The notes below the pieces were generated by a model. That model did not search any database, was not told the origin of the DNA, and saw nothing but the letters and a program-made list of their open reading frames with translations. From Saprospiraceae bacterium (lineage in GTDB: Bacteria > Bacteroidota > Bacteroidia > Chitinophagales > Saprospiraceae), in contig JAHDGF010000032.1 in NCBI GenBank assembly GCA_020627785.1, positions 1 to 52,561 of the forward strand: a stretch of 52,561 nt of DNA, in the 5' to 3' direction. The translations under genes and the position numbers were made by a program. Positions 25,125 through 34,573 of the stretch are shown here, one piece after another. Position 1 is the stretch's first letter. Every line of letters begins with the position of its first letter.

Positions 25125-25877
25125 TTATATCAGCTCCAACTTCCCTATGTCAACCCAACCAATTGATTGATTGGCTAGTCTAACTTTATAGTAATCATCG
25201 ATCTGGTCTATGATTCTAATTTTGTTTCCAGGATAGAGTTCTTCAATCTTATCGCTACGATCATCAGCCCCTTCATGAAGACTTGCTTCCTCCATTAGGA
25301 TTGCAAATTTAGCCTTACTTAGCTGATCGTTGGTATTGGCTGCAAGGAAGAAAATTACAAAGGCCAGAAGTAAAATTCCAAAGAGTGTAAAAAATCTTCG
25401 GTTGCTAAAACTTAATTGATCTTTATAAAATTTCCAAAATAGAAAGGCTGATGCAAATAGGCAAAGAAACTGAAATATAGACCAGATGGTAGAATTAAAA
25501 AGAAGACAAAAAGAACGCCAGGTGCGAAGTAAAATAAAATCTGGGACCTCTATCACATCAGAGGCTAGTTGATCGCGTGTTATCTCTAAATTAGCTAAGA
25601 TGGATTTATCGTTAGGAGACAATCTAAGGCCTCTCTCGTAGGCTAAGATGGCTTTTGCGTAGTTATCCTGATTAAAGTAAGCATTGCCAAGATTAAGGTA
25701 TAGATCTGATGAGCGTTGACCTGCTTCATGAATCTTTTCATAATTTTCTATGGCCAGACCATAGCGATTCTTTTCATAGGCTTCGTTTCCTGCAATAAAT
25801 AGTTCTTCCGATGTTTGACCATAGGTCATACTATAAGAACAAAATAAAATCATGAGAGATGCTAAACTGTGAATCAT
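25125..25877 (-). CDS. BatE-like protein with TPR repeats and SH3 domain
   Basis: The ATG at 25877 lies one base after the stop of the upstream gene and begins a signal peptide (ending MTYGQ); longer frames overlap that gene without adding a domain. The 250-residue protein has about three TPR units (ELFIAGNEAYEKNRYGLAIENYEKI, DLYLNLGNAYFNQDNYAKAILAYERG), two membrane helices (about 130-185) and a C-terminal bacterial SH3 domain (LYPGNKIRIIDQIDDYYKVRL, GWVDIGKLELI). This is the layout of BatE from Bacteroidota aerotolerance operons, though the other bat genes are not here. Confidence 0.82.
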   Translation of the reverse strand: MIHSLASLMILFCSYSMTYGQTSEELFIAGNEAYEKNRYGLAIENYEKIHEAGQRSSDLYLNLGNAYFNQDNYAKAILAYERGLRLSPNDKSILANLEITRDQLASDVIEVPDFILLRTWRSFCLLFNSTIWSIFQFLCLFASAFLFWKFYKDQLSFSNRRFFTLFGILLLAFVIFFLAANTNDQLSKAKFAILMEEASLHEGADDRSDKIEELYPGNKIRIIDQIDDYYKVRLANQSIGWVDIGKLELI

Positions 25878-25878
25878 T

Positions 25879-27840
25879 TTAATTTTTCTCCTTTGATTTT
25901 CCATTCGATTTTTTCTCTTTCCTTTTTTGCTTTTCACTAGTACTCTTTTCTTCCATAAGTTGATCTACCTCTTCTCCAGGAATTTGATTTCCATCAATTT
26001 CTTCTAGATTAATTTCTGGGACTCTAATTTCTACTTTTTCTTTTGGTTTCAATAAATCTTCCAAAGATTTTGGTTTCTTATCTTCTTCCCATTTAAAATC
26101 TTTTAAGAAAATCTGCTCATCCTTTAAATCTTGGAAGGGTGTTAATTTAGAAGTTGGTGTTTCATAGAATTTTATGTCACTGAGCTCCCCCTCTTCAAAA
26201 AAGAAACGCATGCGATTACAGAGTGTAAAGTTTAGCCCAATAAAATCCTTTACATCGTCTAGAATGTAATAATTGGCCTCTGCATTCTGGGTCATGAGGA
26301 GGTCTTTGATTTTAGAGCTATCAATCTGAGCTTCGATGTACTTCGCTTTGAGTTGATTGTAGTATTTATCTTCCAACCATTCATTGATCATTCCATTTCC
26401 TAAAAGATATATTTTATCGATTCCAGAATCTCCAAGTTTTAATTTGATGGTATCTGCAGAAAATTGCATGCTATCTGACCACATCATTGGTTGGTCATAA
26501 AGGACAAATATAGAATCGACTGAATCGTAATACAAGGAATCAGAAATCGCCTGAAATTCTTCGCCCCAAATTCTTACATCATGATATGCTTTAAATACAT
26601 TGATCGTGTCTAGACTATCAATCCTTTCTGACACAATCAATTGATCTGCACTTAATAGCATGCTATCAGAATCAATGAACTGCAACATGTAAGGTCTTGT
26701 TTCTCCATTGGCAATGAACGAGCTATTTTTATCATCAACTTCAATTCGATCAGAATAAACAAAGACGCTGTCTTGCTTATTGTAATATTCCACATCATCT
26801 GTAAAAATGGCTACACCAAGACTATCATCATAGCTTAAATTCTTAGAGCTGATGGCACTATCTTCAGAATCAAGGTTGGTATTTCCTTCTATGCTAATTT
26901 CTTCGGTGTTCTCATTGTAGATAATCTTTTCACCTTTGGCTTGAGTCTCACCGTCGTCAAAAATAGCATTGCCCGTGAGTATTATTTCCTTTGTATTTTC
27001 ATTGTAACTCATCTTATCTGCAGTGGCTAATTTCTCTTCATCTCTATACATGGCATTGCCAATAAGATCGATGATTTTTGTTCTTTCATCGTACAGGATG
27101 GTATTCGCTTTTGCCGTTTTTTCTCCTTCTATATAATTTGCATTTTGAGAGAATTCGGAACGTCCATTTTTAATATCATAGAATCCACGCTCACAATAAA
27201 TGGTTCTAGCTTCTTGTTTGATCGTTGTCGGAGAAACGAAGATGGCTTTATCTAAACTGGTGTTGTACAAAAGACTATCGCTTGACAGCTCAAATTCTTT
27301 ATCAACCACAATAACTTCACCTACGAAGGTTGCTAATTTAGCATTCATGTCATACTTCCCTCGAAGGCTATTTAAAGTGGTACGTTTATTTCTAAGGATG
27401 GCTGTATCTGGGTAGACGGCAATTTTTGTTTCGGTGTTATAGTTTAACCGATCAGTAAATAATTGTTGTTCTCCATTTTCAAGGACCACATCGTAGAAGA
27501 GTTTGGCCTGATTCGTTTCACTGTTGTAGTATAGTGAATCTGAAAATAGTTTAATGGTATCATTCTGAAGGATAACGACCTCCCCCATGGCTGTCAAAAA
27601 AGATTCGGAAACGGTAGCGGTATCACTAAACATAAAAACACTGTCGTGCGTCATTTTTACATTCCCCTTAAAAAATTGTTCGGGTGGATCTAGGTCTCCT
27701 CTAAATTCGTAAAAGTCAGAATTCTTAATAATGACCGATTTACTTTCTTCCTTGGAGGTGTCTACTTCTGCCTGAGAGAGAACCACATTTGCGCTTACGC
27801 AAATGAATAAAACCAACAAGTTTATAATTCTCTTCATCAT
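25879..27840 (-). CDS. OstA/LptA-like LPS-transport family protein
   Basis: This 653-residue protein has a signal peptide (ending VLSQ) and a long OstA-like beta-jellyroll array built from repeated lines such as GNVKMTHDSVFMFSDTATV, ILQNDTIKLFSDSLYYN and KLATADKMSYNENTKEIILTGNA. This repeating pattern is that of LptA/LptD-type periplasmic bridges that carry lipopolysaccharide to the outer membrane. The protein is longer than E. coli LptA, as is usual in Bacteroidota. A highly charged Lys/Glu tail (about 615-653) ends it. It sits 19 bp after the oxidoreductase gene and 1 bp before the TPR/SH3 gene. Confidence 0.88.
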   Translation of the reverse strand: MMKRIINLLVLFICVSANVVLSQAEVDTSKEESKSVIIKNSDFYEFRGDLDPPEQFFKGNVKMTHDSVFMFSDTATVSESFLTAMGEVVILQNDTIKLFSDSLYYNSETNQAKLFYDVVLENGEQQLFTDRLNYNTETKIAVYPDTAILRNKRTTLNSLRGKYDMNAKLATFVGEVIVVDKEFELSSDSLLYNTSLDKAIFVSPTTIKQEARTIYCERGFYDIKNGRSEFSQNANYIEGEKTAKANTILYDERTKIIDLIGNAMYRDEEKLATADKMSYNENTKEIILTGNAIFDDGETQAKGEKIIYNENTEEISIEGNTNLDSEDSAISSKNLSYDDSLGVAIFTDDVEYYNKQDSVFVYSDRIEVDDKNSSFIANGETRPYMLQFIDSDSMLLSADQLIVSERIDSLDTINVFKAYHDVRIWGEEFQAISDSLYYDSVDSIFVLYDQPMMWSDSMQFSADTIKLKLGDSGIDKIYLLGNGMINEWLEDKYYNQLKAKYIEAQIDSSKIKDLLMTQNAEANYYILDDVKDFIGLNFTLCNRMRFFFEEGELSDIKFYETPTSKLTPFQDLKDEQIFLKDFKWEEDKKPKSLEDLLKPKEKVEIRVPEINLEEIDGNQIPGEEVDQLMEEKSTSEKQKRKEKKSNGKSKEKN

Positions 27841-27859
27841 CTATATTCTTACTACAAAT

Positions 27860-28978
27860 TTAATTACTAGAAGCTATAAGTTCTGCTAATTTTTTACCGA
27901 CCATCGAACCAATGGCTACCCCCATACCTCCGAGTCGAAAACCTCCGTATATCTTTTCCTCAAATTTCTTGATCACTGGTTTTTTAGTTTGACCAGTAGC
28001 AATGATTCCAGACCACTCATAATCATATGCTAGATTACTACCTGGCAGAATTTTTTCTGAAACTAATTTTTTTAAATGGCGTCGAATATTTTCATTTGGT
28101 CCAAAGGTCGAAGTCGTTTCTTCCTCTTGATCAATGTTACGTGCACCACCTATCAATAAACGATTTTCGTAATCCCTGAAGTATACGTACCCTTTGTCAT
28201 AGTGGAAGGTCCCTTTCAAATGAAGCCCAGGAATTTTTTGGGTCATCAATACTTGATTTCTTGCTGGAGTTAAATCAATTGGATTGATAAATTGCTTTGT
28301 AAATGCATTGGTACAAATGGCCAAAGATTTACTAATAAAACTATAATCAGCCAGCTTCAATTCTACCGAATGCGTTGAGCCATGAATCTCCTTCACTTCT
28401 GCCCCAAACAAAATATGTACATTCTCTAGGGTCAGTTTTTTATGTAATTCCTTCATCATCAAAGCAGGGTTTAACTGCCCTTCATACTGATTCCATATCA
28501 TTTGCTTGCCAAAGCCAAAATTGAAAGAATTTTCAACCAACTCGAAACAATTTTTCATATCTGTGGATTCTTCTACCCACTTATTTATCCGAGGAATTGC
28601 CTCTTGATATTTTTCCAATGCTGCATCTTCAAAAACTTCATAACCACCCTGTTGCTCGTATTGCATAGCATTTGCATCAACCAATTCTTGAAGTAAATGT
28701 AGCCCATCCACCCTTAATTTAATCAATTCTTTTATCTCTTTCGAAGACATATGCTCCAAGTCATCCAAAATTTCACTAACAGATCCAAAACATGAAAAGC
28801 CAGCATTTTTAGTGCTTGCTCCCAAGGGAGTAATGCCCCGCTCAAGAACAATAATTTTAGCATCTGGAAATTTCTCTCGAAGGAAGAGTGCTGTACACGA
28901 ACCTACAATTCCAGCACCGATGATGGTAAAATCAACGGACTTAAACAATTCTTTGTATTCCCAAAAACTCAGATTCAT
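27860..28978 (-). CDS. FAD-dependent oxidoreductase (DAO family)
   Basis: This 372-residue protein has the Rossmann dinucleotide motif GAGIVG at 21-26 (FTIIGAGIVGSCTALFL). It continues with a DAO-family body including GASTKNAGFSCFG near 55, GYVYFRDYENRLLIGGARN in the middle and YGGFRLGGMGVAIGS near the C-terminus. Members oxidise amino acids or amines with FAD; the substrate is not evident. Its ATG overlaps the stop of the symporter gene by 4 bp (ATGA), so the two are coupled, which suggests the symporter imports the substrate or a related solute. Confidence 0.87.
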   Translation of the reverse strand: MNLSFWEYKELFKSVDFTIIGAGIVGSCTALFLREKFPDAKIIVLERGITPLGASTKNAGFSCFGSVSEILDDLEHMSSKEIKELIKLRVDGLHLLQELVDANAMQYEQQGGYEVFEDAALEKYQEAIPRINKWVEESTDMKNCFELVENSFNFGFGKQMIWNQYEGQLNPALMMKELHKKLTLENVHILFGAEVKEIHGSTHSVELKLADYSFISKSLAICTNAFTKQFINPIDLTPARNQVLMTQKIPGLHLKGTFHYDKGYVYFRDYENRLLIGGARNIDQEEETTSTFGPNENIRRHLKKLVSEKILPGSNLAYDYEWSGIIATGQTKKPVIKKFEEKIYGGFRLGGMGVAIGSMVGKKLAELIASSN

Positions 28979-30444
28979 TGCTTCTTATATGATATCGCTA
29001 GCAGACCTAAAAAGGTTAGTAATCCATTTAAAGCAAGTAGCAAGAATCCAAATTTAAATCCACCCAATAATAGATCGCTGTTTTTGTCAATGGCAAAGGA
29101 TAAAAGTGGTGCAGCCAAACAAATCCAAAAAACGTATTTATCTCGAATCTTTCTTTTACTTAAAATGCCAAAAGCGAATAATCCTAATATTGGTCCATAG
29201 GTATATCCGGCGGCAGTAAATATTCCGTTGATTACCGCTTGATTATTTATAAGCTCAAAAGCTATTATAACCAAAAACAAAATCACAGAAAACCCAAGAT
29301 GAACTTTCAATCTTGTGGACTTTCGATCGGATTCACTTCTTTCCGATTCTTCAAATCCTAAAAAATCAACACAGAAAGAAGTAGTCAAAGCAGTAAGGGC
29401 AGAATCGGCGCTAGAATAAGCTGCAGCAATAATTCCGATAACAAAACTGATGGTAACCACAGGTCCCAAATGATTAATGGCGAGTATGGGATACACTTGA
29501 TCTGTCCTTGTAGGTATTTCTATTCCTTTGGTCTGGGCGAAGATGTAAAGCATGGCCCCGGTGTATAGAAATAATAATTTAGCAAAGACCAGAACGAAGG
29601 TAAATAGAAACATGTTTTTCTGTGCATCCTTCAGTGATCGACAGGTTAAGTTTTTCTGCATCATATCCTGGTCAAGTCCGGTCATAACCAAAGCCATCAA
29701 TGCGCCGCTTATGAACTGCTTGTAAAAGTTATTAGGATCCGACCAGCCTGATTCGAAATAAAACCATTGATCTAAATTCGCTTCTTTTATTTTAGTTGGA
29801 ATGTCTGAAAAACCGATATCCAAGGCTGAACATATACCATAGAGCGTTAACAGGACTGCGACCAACATACTAAGTGTCTGAATAACATCTGTAACAACAA
29901 TGGTTTTTATTCCCCCACGAAATGTATATATCCAAATAAGAATAATCGTCACTAAAACAATTAACCAGAATGGTACTTGAATTACATCGCCCAGAATGGT
30001 CTCAAAAACTAAAGCGACTAAGAAAAGTCTAAAAGAGGCTCCAATGATTCTAGAAACTAAAAAGAAGAAGGCACCTGTCTTATGACTTCGAGGTCCAAAC
30101 CGATCACCCAAATAACCATAAATTGAAGTCAGGTTATATCGGTAATAGATAGGCATCAATACTGTCGCTATTAAGAAATAACCGACGATGTACCCGAGGA
30201 CCATCTGCATGTAAGAAAAGCTCTGGTTAACGCCTCCGGCACCGACCACTCCAGGAATGGAAATAAAAGTCACTCCACTCAGTGTTGCCCCGATCATCCC
30301 TATCGCCACGAGAATCCAAGGCGATTGTTTTTTGGCATTGAAAAAATCTTGACTATCGGTATTCTTTGAGGTCAATTGAGAGATTAATATCAAGACCAAA
30401 AAATAGGCGATTATGATACTTATTAAAACAAAGGGTGATAACAT
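28975..30444 (-). CDS. Sodium:solute symporter (SSS family)
   Basis: This 489-residue inner-membrane protein has about 13 helices. Family blocks are clear: IGMIGATLSGVTFISIPGVV near residue 50, the YRYNLTSIYGYLGDRFG segment, FRGGIKTIVVTDVIQTLSM (the SSS signature area), GLDQDMMQKNLTCRSLKDAQKN, and AAAYSSADSALTALTTSFCVDF with the sodium-site Ser/Thr residues. The transported solute cannot be told from sequence. It is followed without a gap by the FAD-dependent oxidoreductase. Confidence 0.92.
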   Translation of the reverse strand: MLSPFVLISIIIAYFLVLILISQLTSKNTDSQDFFNAKKQSPWILVAIGMIGATLSGVTFISIPGVVGAGGVNQSFSYMQMVLGYIVGYFLIATVLMPIYYRYNLTSIYGYLGDRFGPRSHKTGAFFFLVSRIIGASFRLFLVALVFETILGDVIQVPFWLIVLVTIILIWIYTFRGGIKTIVVTDVIQTLSMLVAVLLTLYGICSALDIGFSDIPTKIKEANLDQWFYFESGWSDPNNFYKQFISGALMALVMTGLDQDMMQKNLTCRSLKDAQKNMFLFTFVLVFAKLLFLYTGAMLYIFAQTKGIEIPTRTDQVYPILAINHLGPVVTISFVIGIIAAAYSSADSALTALTTSFCVDFLGFEESERSESDRKSTRLKVHLGFSVILFLVIIAFELINNQAVINGIFTAAGYTYGPILGLFAFGILSKRKIRDKYVFWICLAAPLLSFAIDKNSDLLLGGFKFGFLLLALNGLLTFLGLLAISYKKQ

Positions 30445-30471
30445 ATAGCGAAGATAATTTTAAGTCAGCAA

Positions 30472-31746
30472 TTAGCGACAGAAGTTTAAGAATTCCTCAT
30501 AGACTTCCTTCCAGCCACCCCAGCCTTCTTCGGCATAAAATGAACTATTATGCCACAGCATTCGCAGCGGACCATCTACCCTTTTGCATTCATTCACTAA
30601 GTTGCTCAATTGTTTACTTGCTTCAGCAGGACTGAGATTCATGTATTTTTTCAAGGTTACATCCATAACCATTAATGGATGGATTAATAGTCTTGTTGTT
30701 TTCTCATTTTCTAAATCATACCAAAAGAATGATTCGGTTGTCCCCGCGCGAAAACCAAAGTAATCATGATAACCCATGGAATGATCTTCGTGAATTTTCG
30801 AAGCTAATAACTTCCGATAAGTGTCTGGAAAATTTAGTTTCAAAAAGTGCTGTCGTGAATGTGTAATCTCATGATTGAGAATTGATTCAAGTTGCTTGAT
30901 TTCTTTTTCTAAAAATTGTTCTGAGGCATGAGATTCAATTCCTGGATGAATGCCTTTTATGGATGTTCGATCAATGCTTTTAATCTTAGTTTGAACTACT
31001 TCAGAGCTAGGGTCCAAAGCATTGTCAGGACCACCAGAATGAGCCATCAAAAAAAAGTAAAATGATTTGAAGTCTTTAGAGGATTCTTTTAGGTAGTCAA
31101 AAGTGTCATATGGATCTTTGGCATGGGTGAAAGCCTTGAGCCGATCTGAACATCTCTTAAAATTTAATAGAAATAGATCTCTAAAAAATCCGCCAACGGA
31201 TCGAATTTTGGACTTGTACTTGTATGCAAATATCTGATCAACATCTACTGTATGAATTAATTCGAAATTTGATTTTCTTTCAAGCTTAATATTGAATTTA
31301 GAATATATCGCTTCCGCAAATTTGAGCAACAATTTATCAATGATTGGTTGGTTGAGCAACTCTGCTGAATGCAGAAAAGAATCTTTCGCGAGTGCACGTT
31401 CAAATTTATCATTGGAAGACTTTCCATACTCCTCCACTCTAGCTAAATGATAGAAAATCATGGAAAACAAATCAAAGCTATTGCCTTGTGCGTGGTGGAT
31501 GTGATTGGTAGATAGTTCATGGCTGAATGAGTCCAAGAAACCAGAGTCATAAACCTGTATTGATGTGTTTAAGGTATCTTTTCCTGAACTGTAGAAAACA
31601 TGATGAGGCTGATTGTTGTTATAATTTAGATGAAGGGTATATTCCGCTTTGAAGAACTGCCCAAAGATAAAGTCAAGGACGTAGGTCAATCTATTTGATT
31701 GAAAGCTACTGAAAATCGATATTTTTTGGCTATTCACTGTCTTCAA
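30472..31746 (-). CDS. Polysaccharide deacetylase-family protein
   Basis: This 424-residue protein has an N-terminal Bacteroidota-specific domain (FDLFSMIFYHLARVEEY) and a NodB-like catalytic domain: HTVDVDQIFAYKYK, KDPYDTFDYL, GIHPGIESHAS (metal-binding His), SRQHFLKL, YFGFRAGT and LRMLWHNSSF. Related proteins act on cell-envelope glycans. No ATG fits: the start is TTG at 31746 or GTG at 31737. The TTG lies inside a -7 promoter match, which favours the GTG. There is no signal peptide, so it is predicted cytosolic. It lies 27 bp upstream of the symporter gene. Confidence 0.85.
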   Translation of the reverse strand: MKTVNSQKISIFSSFQSNRLTYVLDFIFGQFFKAEYTLHLNYNNNQPHHVFYSSGKDTLNTSIQVYDSGFLDSFSHELSTNHIHHAQGNSFDLFSMIFYHLARVEEYGKSSNDKFERALAKDSFLHSAELLNQPIIDKLLLKFAEAIYSKFNIKLERKSNFELIHTVDVDQIFAYKYKSKIRSVGGFFRDLFLLNFKRCSDRLKAFTHAKDPYDTFDYLKESSKDFKSFYFFLMAHSGGPDNALDPSSEVVQTKIKSIDRTSIKGIHPGIESHASEQFLEKEIKQLESILNHEITHSRQHFLKLNFPDTYRKLLASKIHEDHSMGYHDYFGFRAGTTESFFWYDLENEKTTRLLIHPLMVMDVTLKKYMNLSPAEASKQLSNLVNECKRVDGPLRMLWHNSSFYAEEGWGGWKEVYEEFLNFCR

Positions 31747-31751
31747 AGTTA
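31744..31751 (-). promoter_or_regulatory. Candidate -7 promoter element of the deacetylase gene
   Basis: The minus strand reads TAACTTTG, a match to TAnnTTTG. It overlaps the first possible TTG start, so if it is used, the mRNA would be leaderless or start at the next GTG (31737). Confidence 0.3.
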
Positions 31752-31837
31752 CATTAACCCTTACATCTGAAGTAATATTTTAATAACTTGAGATAAATTG
31801 AGGTACTGCCAGCAGAGTGCCCTTCGATATTTACAGT

Positions 31838-32641
31838 ATGAAGAAAAAAATTCTACTTTTTTGTGCTTGTTTTTACTTATTAGCTCAGGCTAATGGGCAA
31901 AGAATTATACAGCCAAAATTGGTTGAATTGGATTTAAAAGGAGTGATCTATAAAAAGGAATGGTCCTTAGATTTTAAACTTCACGAACAAGGCTATGCCA
32001 TTGCTTTCAATACGGCTGAAGTGCTAAGTTATGATAAGACTAAGTTTTATCAGATTGAGTTGGGCACAATTAAAGACCCAAGAGAGCGAAGACAGAATAA
32101 GACCTTTAGTTTGCCCACAACTGCAGGAAGTAGATCTTTTATTTTTGGAAAGATCAATCAATTCGTGAATGTGCGGGCAAGTCTAGGTTTCAAAAAGTAT
32201 CTCAGCGAAAAAGCGAAGAGAAAAGGCTTAGCAGTTGGGTATTCTTATGCTTTTGGTCCTGTTGTGGGGATTTTAAAACCGTATTATTTAAACTTGATCT
32301 ATCGACCGGCAGAGATTGATTCCACAGAACCTGAATTCAGGGATGAGGCATATTCTCCAGAAAATGCGGAGAAATTTCTGACCTTCAATGATATCAATGG
32401 GGCGGCCAGTCCTTGGAGAGGTTTTTCTGAGGCTAAAATAATCCCTGGAATACAAGGTAAGATTGCAGGTCATTTTGCACTTGGGGCCTTTGATAAATAT
32501 GTCAAAGCAGCCGAAATTGGTTTAATGGCCGATCTATATATACGTAAGGTGGATATTGTGGTAGAATCAGATGGTTTTTCCAATAAGTCATACTTCGTGA
32601 AACTTTTTGCAAATTTGCAGCTCGGAATGAGAAAGAATTAA
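31838..32641 (+). CDS. Putative envelope protein of unknown function
   Basis: The ATG at 31838 starts a signal peptide (MKKKILLFCACFYLLAQANGQ); a GTG at 31817 only adds residues in front of it. The 267-residue product has alternating hydrophobic/polar strands ending in LFANLQLGMRKN, which suggests an outer-membrane barrel. I recognise no family, although KGVIYKKEWSLDFKLHEQGYAIAF and GAASPWRGFSEAKIIPGIQGK look like well-conserved blocks. It ends 3 bp before lipA on the same strand, so the two are probably co-transcribed. Confidence 0.75.
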   Translation: MKKKILLFCACFYLLAQANGQRIIQPKLVELDLKGVIYKKEWSLDFKLHEQGYAIAFNTAEVLSYDKTKFYQIELGTIKDPRERRQNKTFSLPTTAGSRSFIFGKINQFVNVRASLGFKKYLSEKAKRKGLAVGYSYAFGPVVGILKPYYLNLIYRPAEIDSTEPEFRDEAYSPENAEKFLTFNDINGAASPWRGFSEAKIIPGIQGKIAGHFALGAFDKYVKAAEIGLMADLYIRKVDIVVESDGFSNKSYFVKLFANLQLGMRKN

Positions 32642-32644
32642 AGC

Positions 32645-33520
32645 GTGCTAGAACTACCTGTAGTAAATTCAGAAAAAGAAACTCGAGTCAAAAAACCCAA
32701 TTGGCTAAGAGTAAAGTTACCTATTGGCGAGAAATACAAGCATGTCCGCAATCTAGTGGACGAGTATAAGCTTAATACCATCTGTCAAAGTGGAAATTGT
32801 CCTAATATGGGTGAATGTTGGGGAGCTGGTACAGCAACCTTCATGATTTTGGGTGATGTGTGTACTAGAAGTTGTTCCTTCTGTGCTGTTAAGACTGGAC
32901 GGCCTCCTGAGTATGATGAAGATGAACCGCGCAGAGTGGCTGAAGCCATCAAACTAATGGAAGTAAAGCATGCCGTCATCACTTCGGTCAACAGAGATGA
33001 ATTAAAGGACCGCGGAGCAGAGATATGGTACCAAACTGTGGTTGCAGTAAAAGAAACCAGCCCAAATACAACGATTGAAACGTTGATTCCAGATGTAAGA
33101 GCTAATTGGGATGCCCTTGACCGCATGATCGATGGTGGCCAGGAAGTTGTTTCCCACAACATGGAGACGGTAGAAGCATTATACCGTAAGGTAAGACCAC
33201 AGGCTAAATACCAAAGGAGCCTAGATCAAATACTCAGGACTAAAAAAGCTGGAAAGAGAACAAAGTCTGGGATTATGGTAGGATTAGGAGAAACGCAAGA
33301 GCAGGTCTTTAAAATTATGGACGATTTGGTCGAACATGGTTGTGATGTGCTTACCATCGGACAATACTTAAGGCCTACCAAACATCACTTAGCCGTAGAA
33401 GAATTTATACATCCCGATGTTTTCCAGATGTACAAAGAAGAAGGACTGAAAAAAGGATTAGATTTTGTGGAGAGTGGACCTCTGGTAAGATCCTCTTACC
33501 ATGCTGAAAGGCACTTATAG
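32645..33520 (+). CDS. lipA: Lipoyl synthase LipA
   Basis: The start is GTG at 32645. This 291-residue radical SAM enzyme inserts two sulfur atoms into octanoyl groups on lipoyl domains. Both iron-sulfur cluster motifs are present: the auxiliary cluster cysteines C47, C52 and C58 ([13 protein letters not shown]), and the radical SAM CxxxCxxC at C73, C77 and C80 (CTRSCSFC). The C-terminal RSSYHAE motif supplies the last auxiliary ligand. The length is normal. It lies 3 bp after the unknown envelope-protein gene and is followed by a terminator. Confidence 0.96.
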   Translation: MLELPVVNSEKETRVKKPNWLRVKLPIGEKYKHVRNLVDEYKLNTICQSGNCPNMGECWGAGTATFMILGDVCTRSCSFCAVKTGRPPEYDEDEPRRVAEAIKLMEVKHAVITSVNRDELKDRGAEIWYQTVVAVKETSPNTTIETLIPDVRANWDALDRMIDGGQEVVSHNMETVEALYRKVRPQAKYQRSLDQILRTKKAGKRTKSGIMVGLGETQEQVFKIMDDLVEHGCDVLTIGQYLRPTKHHLAVEEFIHPDVFQMYKEEGLKKGLDFVESGPLVRSSYHAERHL

Positions 33521-33546
33521 AATTCAGAAACTAAGATTGGTATAAT

Positions 33547-33584
33547 AAAAAAGAGACGCTCTCTGAGGAGAGAATCTCTTTTTT
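33547..33584. terminator. Bidirectional rho-independent terminator after lipA
   Basis: The outer stem AAAAAAGAGA/TCTCTTTTTT and inner stem TCTCT/AGAGA (loop GAGG) are separated by a small internal loop. It lies 27 bp after the lipA stop and could also serve the convergent LytTR gene. Confidence 0.85.
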
Positions 33585-33811
33585 ACTAATGAATGTTCTT
33601 TAGATTAACTAGTACTAAGTAACATAACCATATACAAATTCTTTACACCATTAACTCATATGTCTTGTATACTGATTCAAAGATAGTTTAGGATATGCAT
33701 TAAGTCCTGACCAATTGAACCAACGGTCGATTTAAAGAACAAACGGTCAACTTTTTTAAAAATTATCGGGGCAGAAGCCTTTTTTTTCGCTCTAAACGTA
33801 CAAAAATGGGG

Positions 33812-34570
33812 TCAACTCATTGAATTCAACCACTCTTTCAAATTCCTACCTCCTCTTCTAGAACACGGAATTTTGATGCCATTTTTAAGGGTGATTTCTT
33901 GGAGTATGGGCTTATATACCTCAATAAAGTCTGGGTTAACAATGATGGACTTTGAAGCAATTAAAAAACCATGATTAAGGATAAGTCCTTCTTTATAATG
34001 ACCGAGATTTTTAACAGAACTTAAGGGATCTCCCTTCTGAAGATGAACCTTTGTTAAAGAACCCTCCCCTATTAAATGAGAAATTTCGTTCACTGATAAA
34101 ATTGTAGATGTACCTCTAGGGAGGCTAATCACCAATGAAGATGAATTATTGTTAAGACCATACAGTTGTGAAGGGCCATTGGTTTCTATCGTCGCTTGCC
34201 TTAGGTTCTCTAATGATTTATCAATGGCTGATTTGAAATCATCTAGATCGATGGGTTTTAAAACATAACCGCTGGCTGAATGCTTAATGGCATTTAGAAA
34301 ATACTCTTTGGTGTCATGACCAGTTAAAAAGATTATTTCTGACTCCTTTTTTTTCTCAGGGCTTAATTGCTCTAACAGATCAAAAGTATTACCTCTAGGT
34401 AGCGTAATGTCTAAAAAAAGAATGTCGTATCTGTTTTGGAGAATCTTTGCCTTGGCTTGATCAAAGGTAAAAGCTTGATCAATAATCGTTTCATGCTTCA
34501 CATGATTATTAATCATCCCTTTGATCATTTCTGAGGTTGGCCTTAAATCTTCAACAATTAAAAATCTCAT
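33812..34570 (-). CDS. LytTR-family response regulator
   Basis: This 252-residue protein has a receiver domain at 1-120 with E7-D8, phosphoacceptor D54 (LFLDITLPRG), T83 and K105. A LytTR DNA-binding domain follows at about 145-250 (ISHLIGEGSLTKVHLQKGD, SKSIIVNPDFIEVY, IKIPCSRRGGRNLKEWL). It lies 3 bp after the histidine kinase gene, so the two form a two-component pair of the LytS/LytR type. Its targets are unknown. Confidence 0.92.
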   Translation of the reverse strand: MRFLIVEDLRPTSEMIKGMINNHVKHETIIDQAFTFDQAKAKILQNRYDILFLDITLPRGNTFDLLEQLSPEKKKESEIIFLTGHDTKEYFLNAIKHSASGYVLKPIDLDDFKSAIDKSLENLRQATIETNGPSQLYGLNNNSSSLVISLPRGTSTILSVNEISHLIGEGSLTKVHLQKGDPLSSVKNLGHYKEGLILNHGFLIASKSIIVNPDFIEVYKPILQEITLKNGIKIPCSRRGGRNLKEWLNSMS

Positions 34571-34573
34571 AAT

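Noticed and set aside
33769..33788. GGC-AGAA-GCC followed by eight T, possible second terminator after lipA
   Set aside because: A 3-bp stem is too weak, and a much better terminator lies at 33547-33584.
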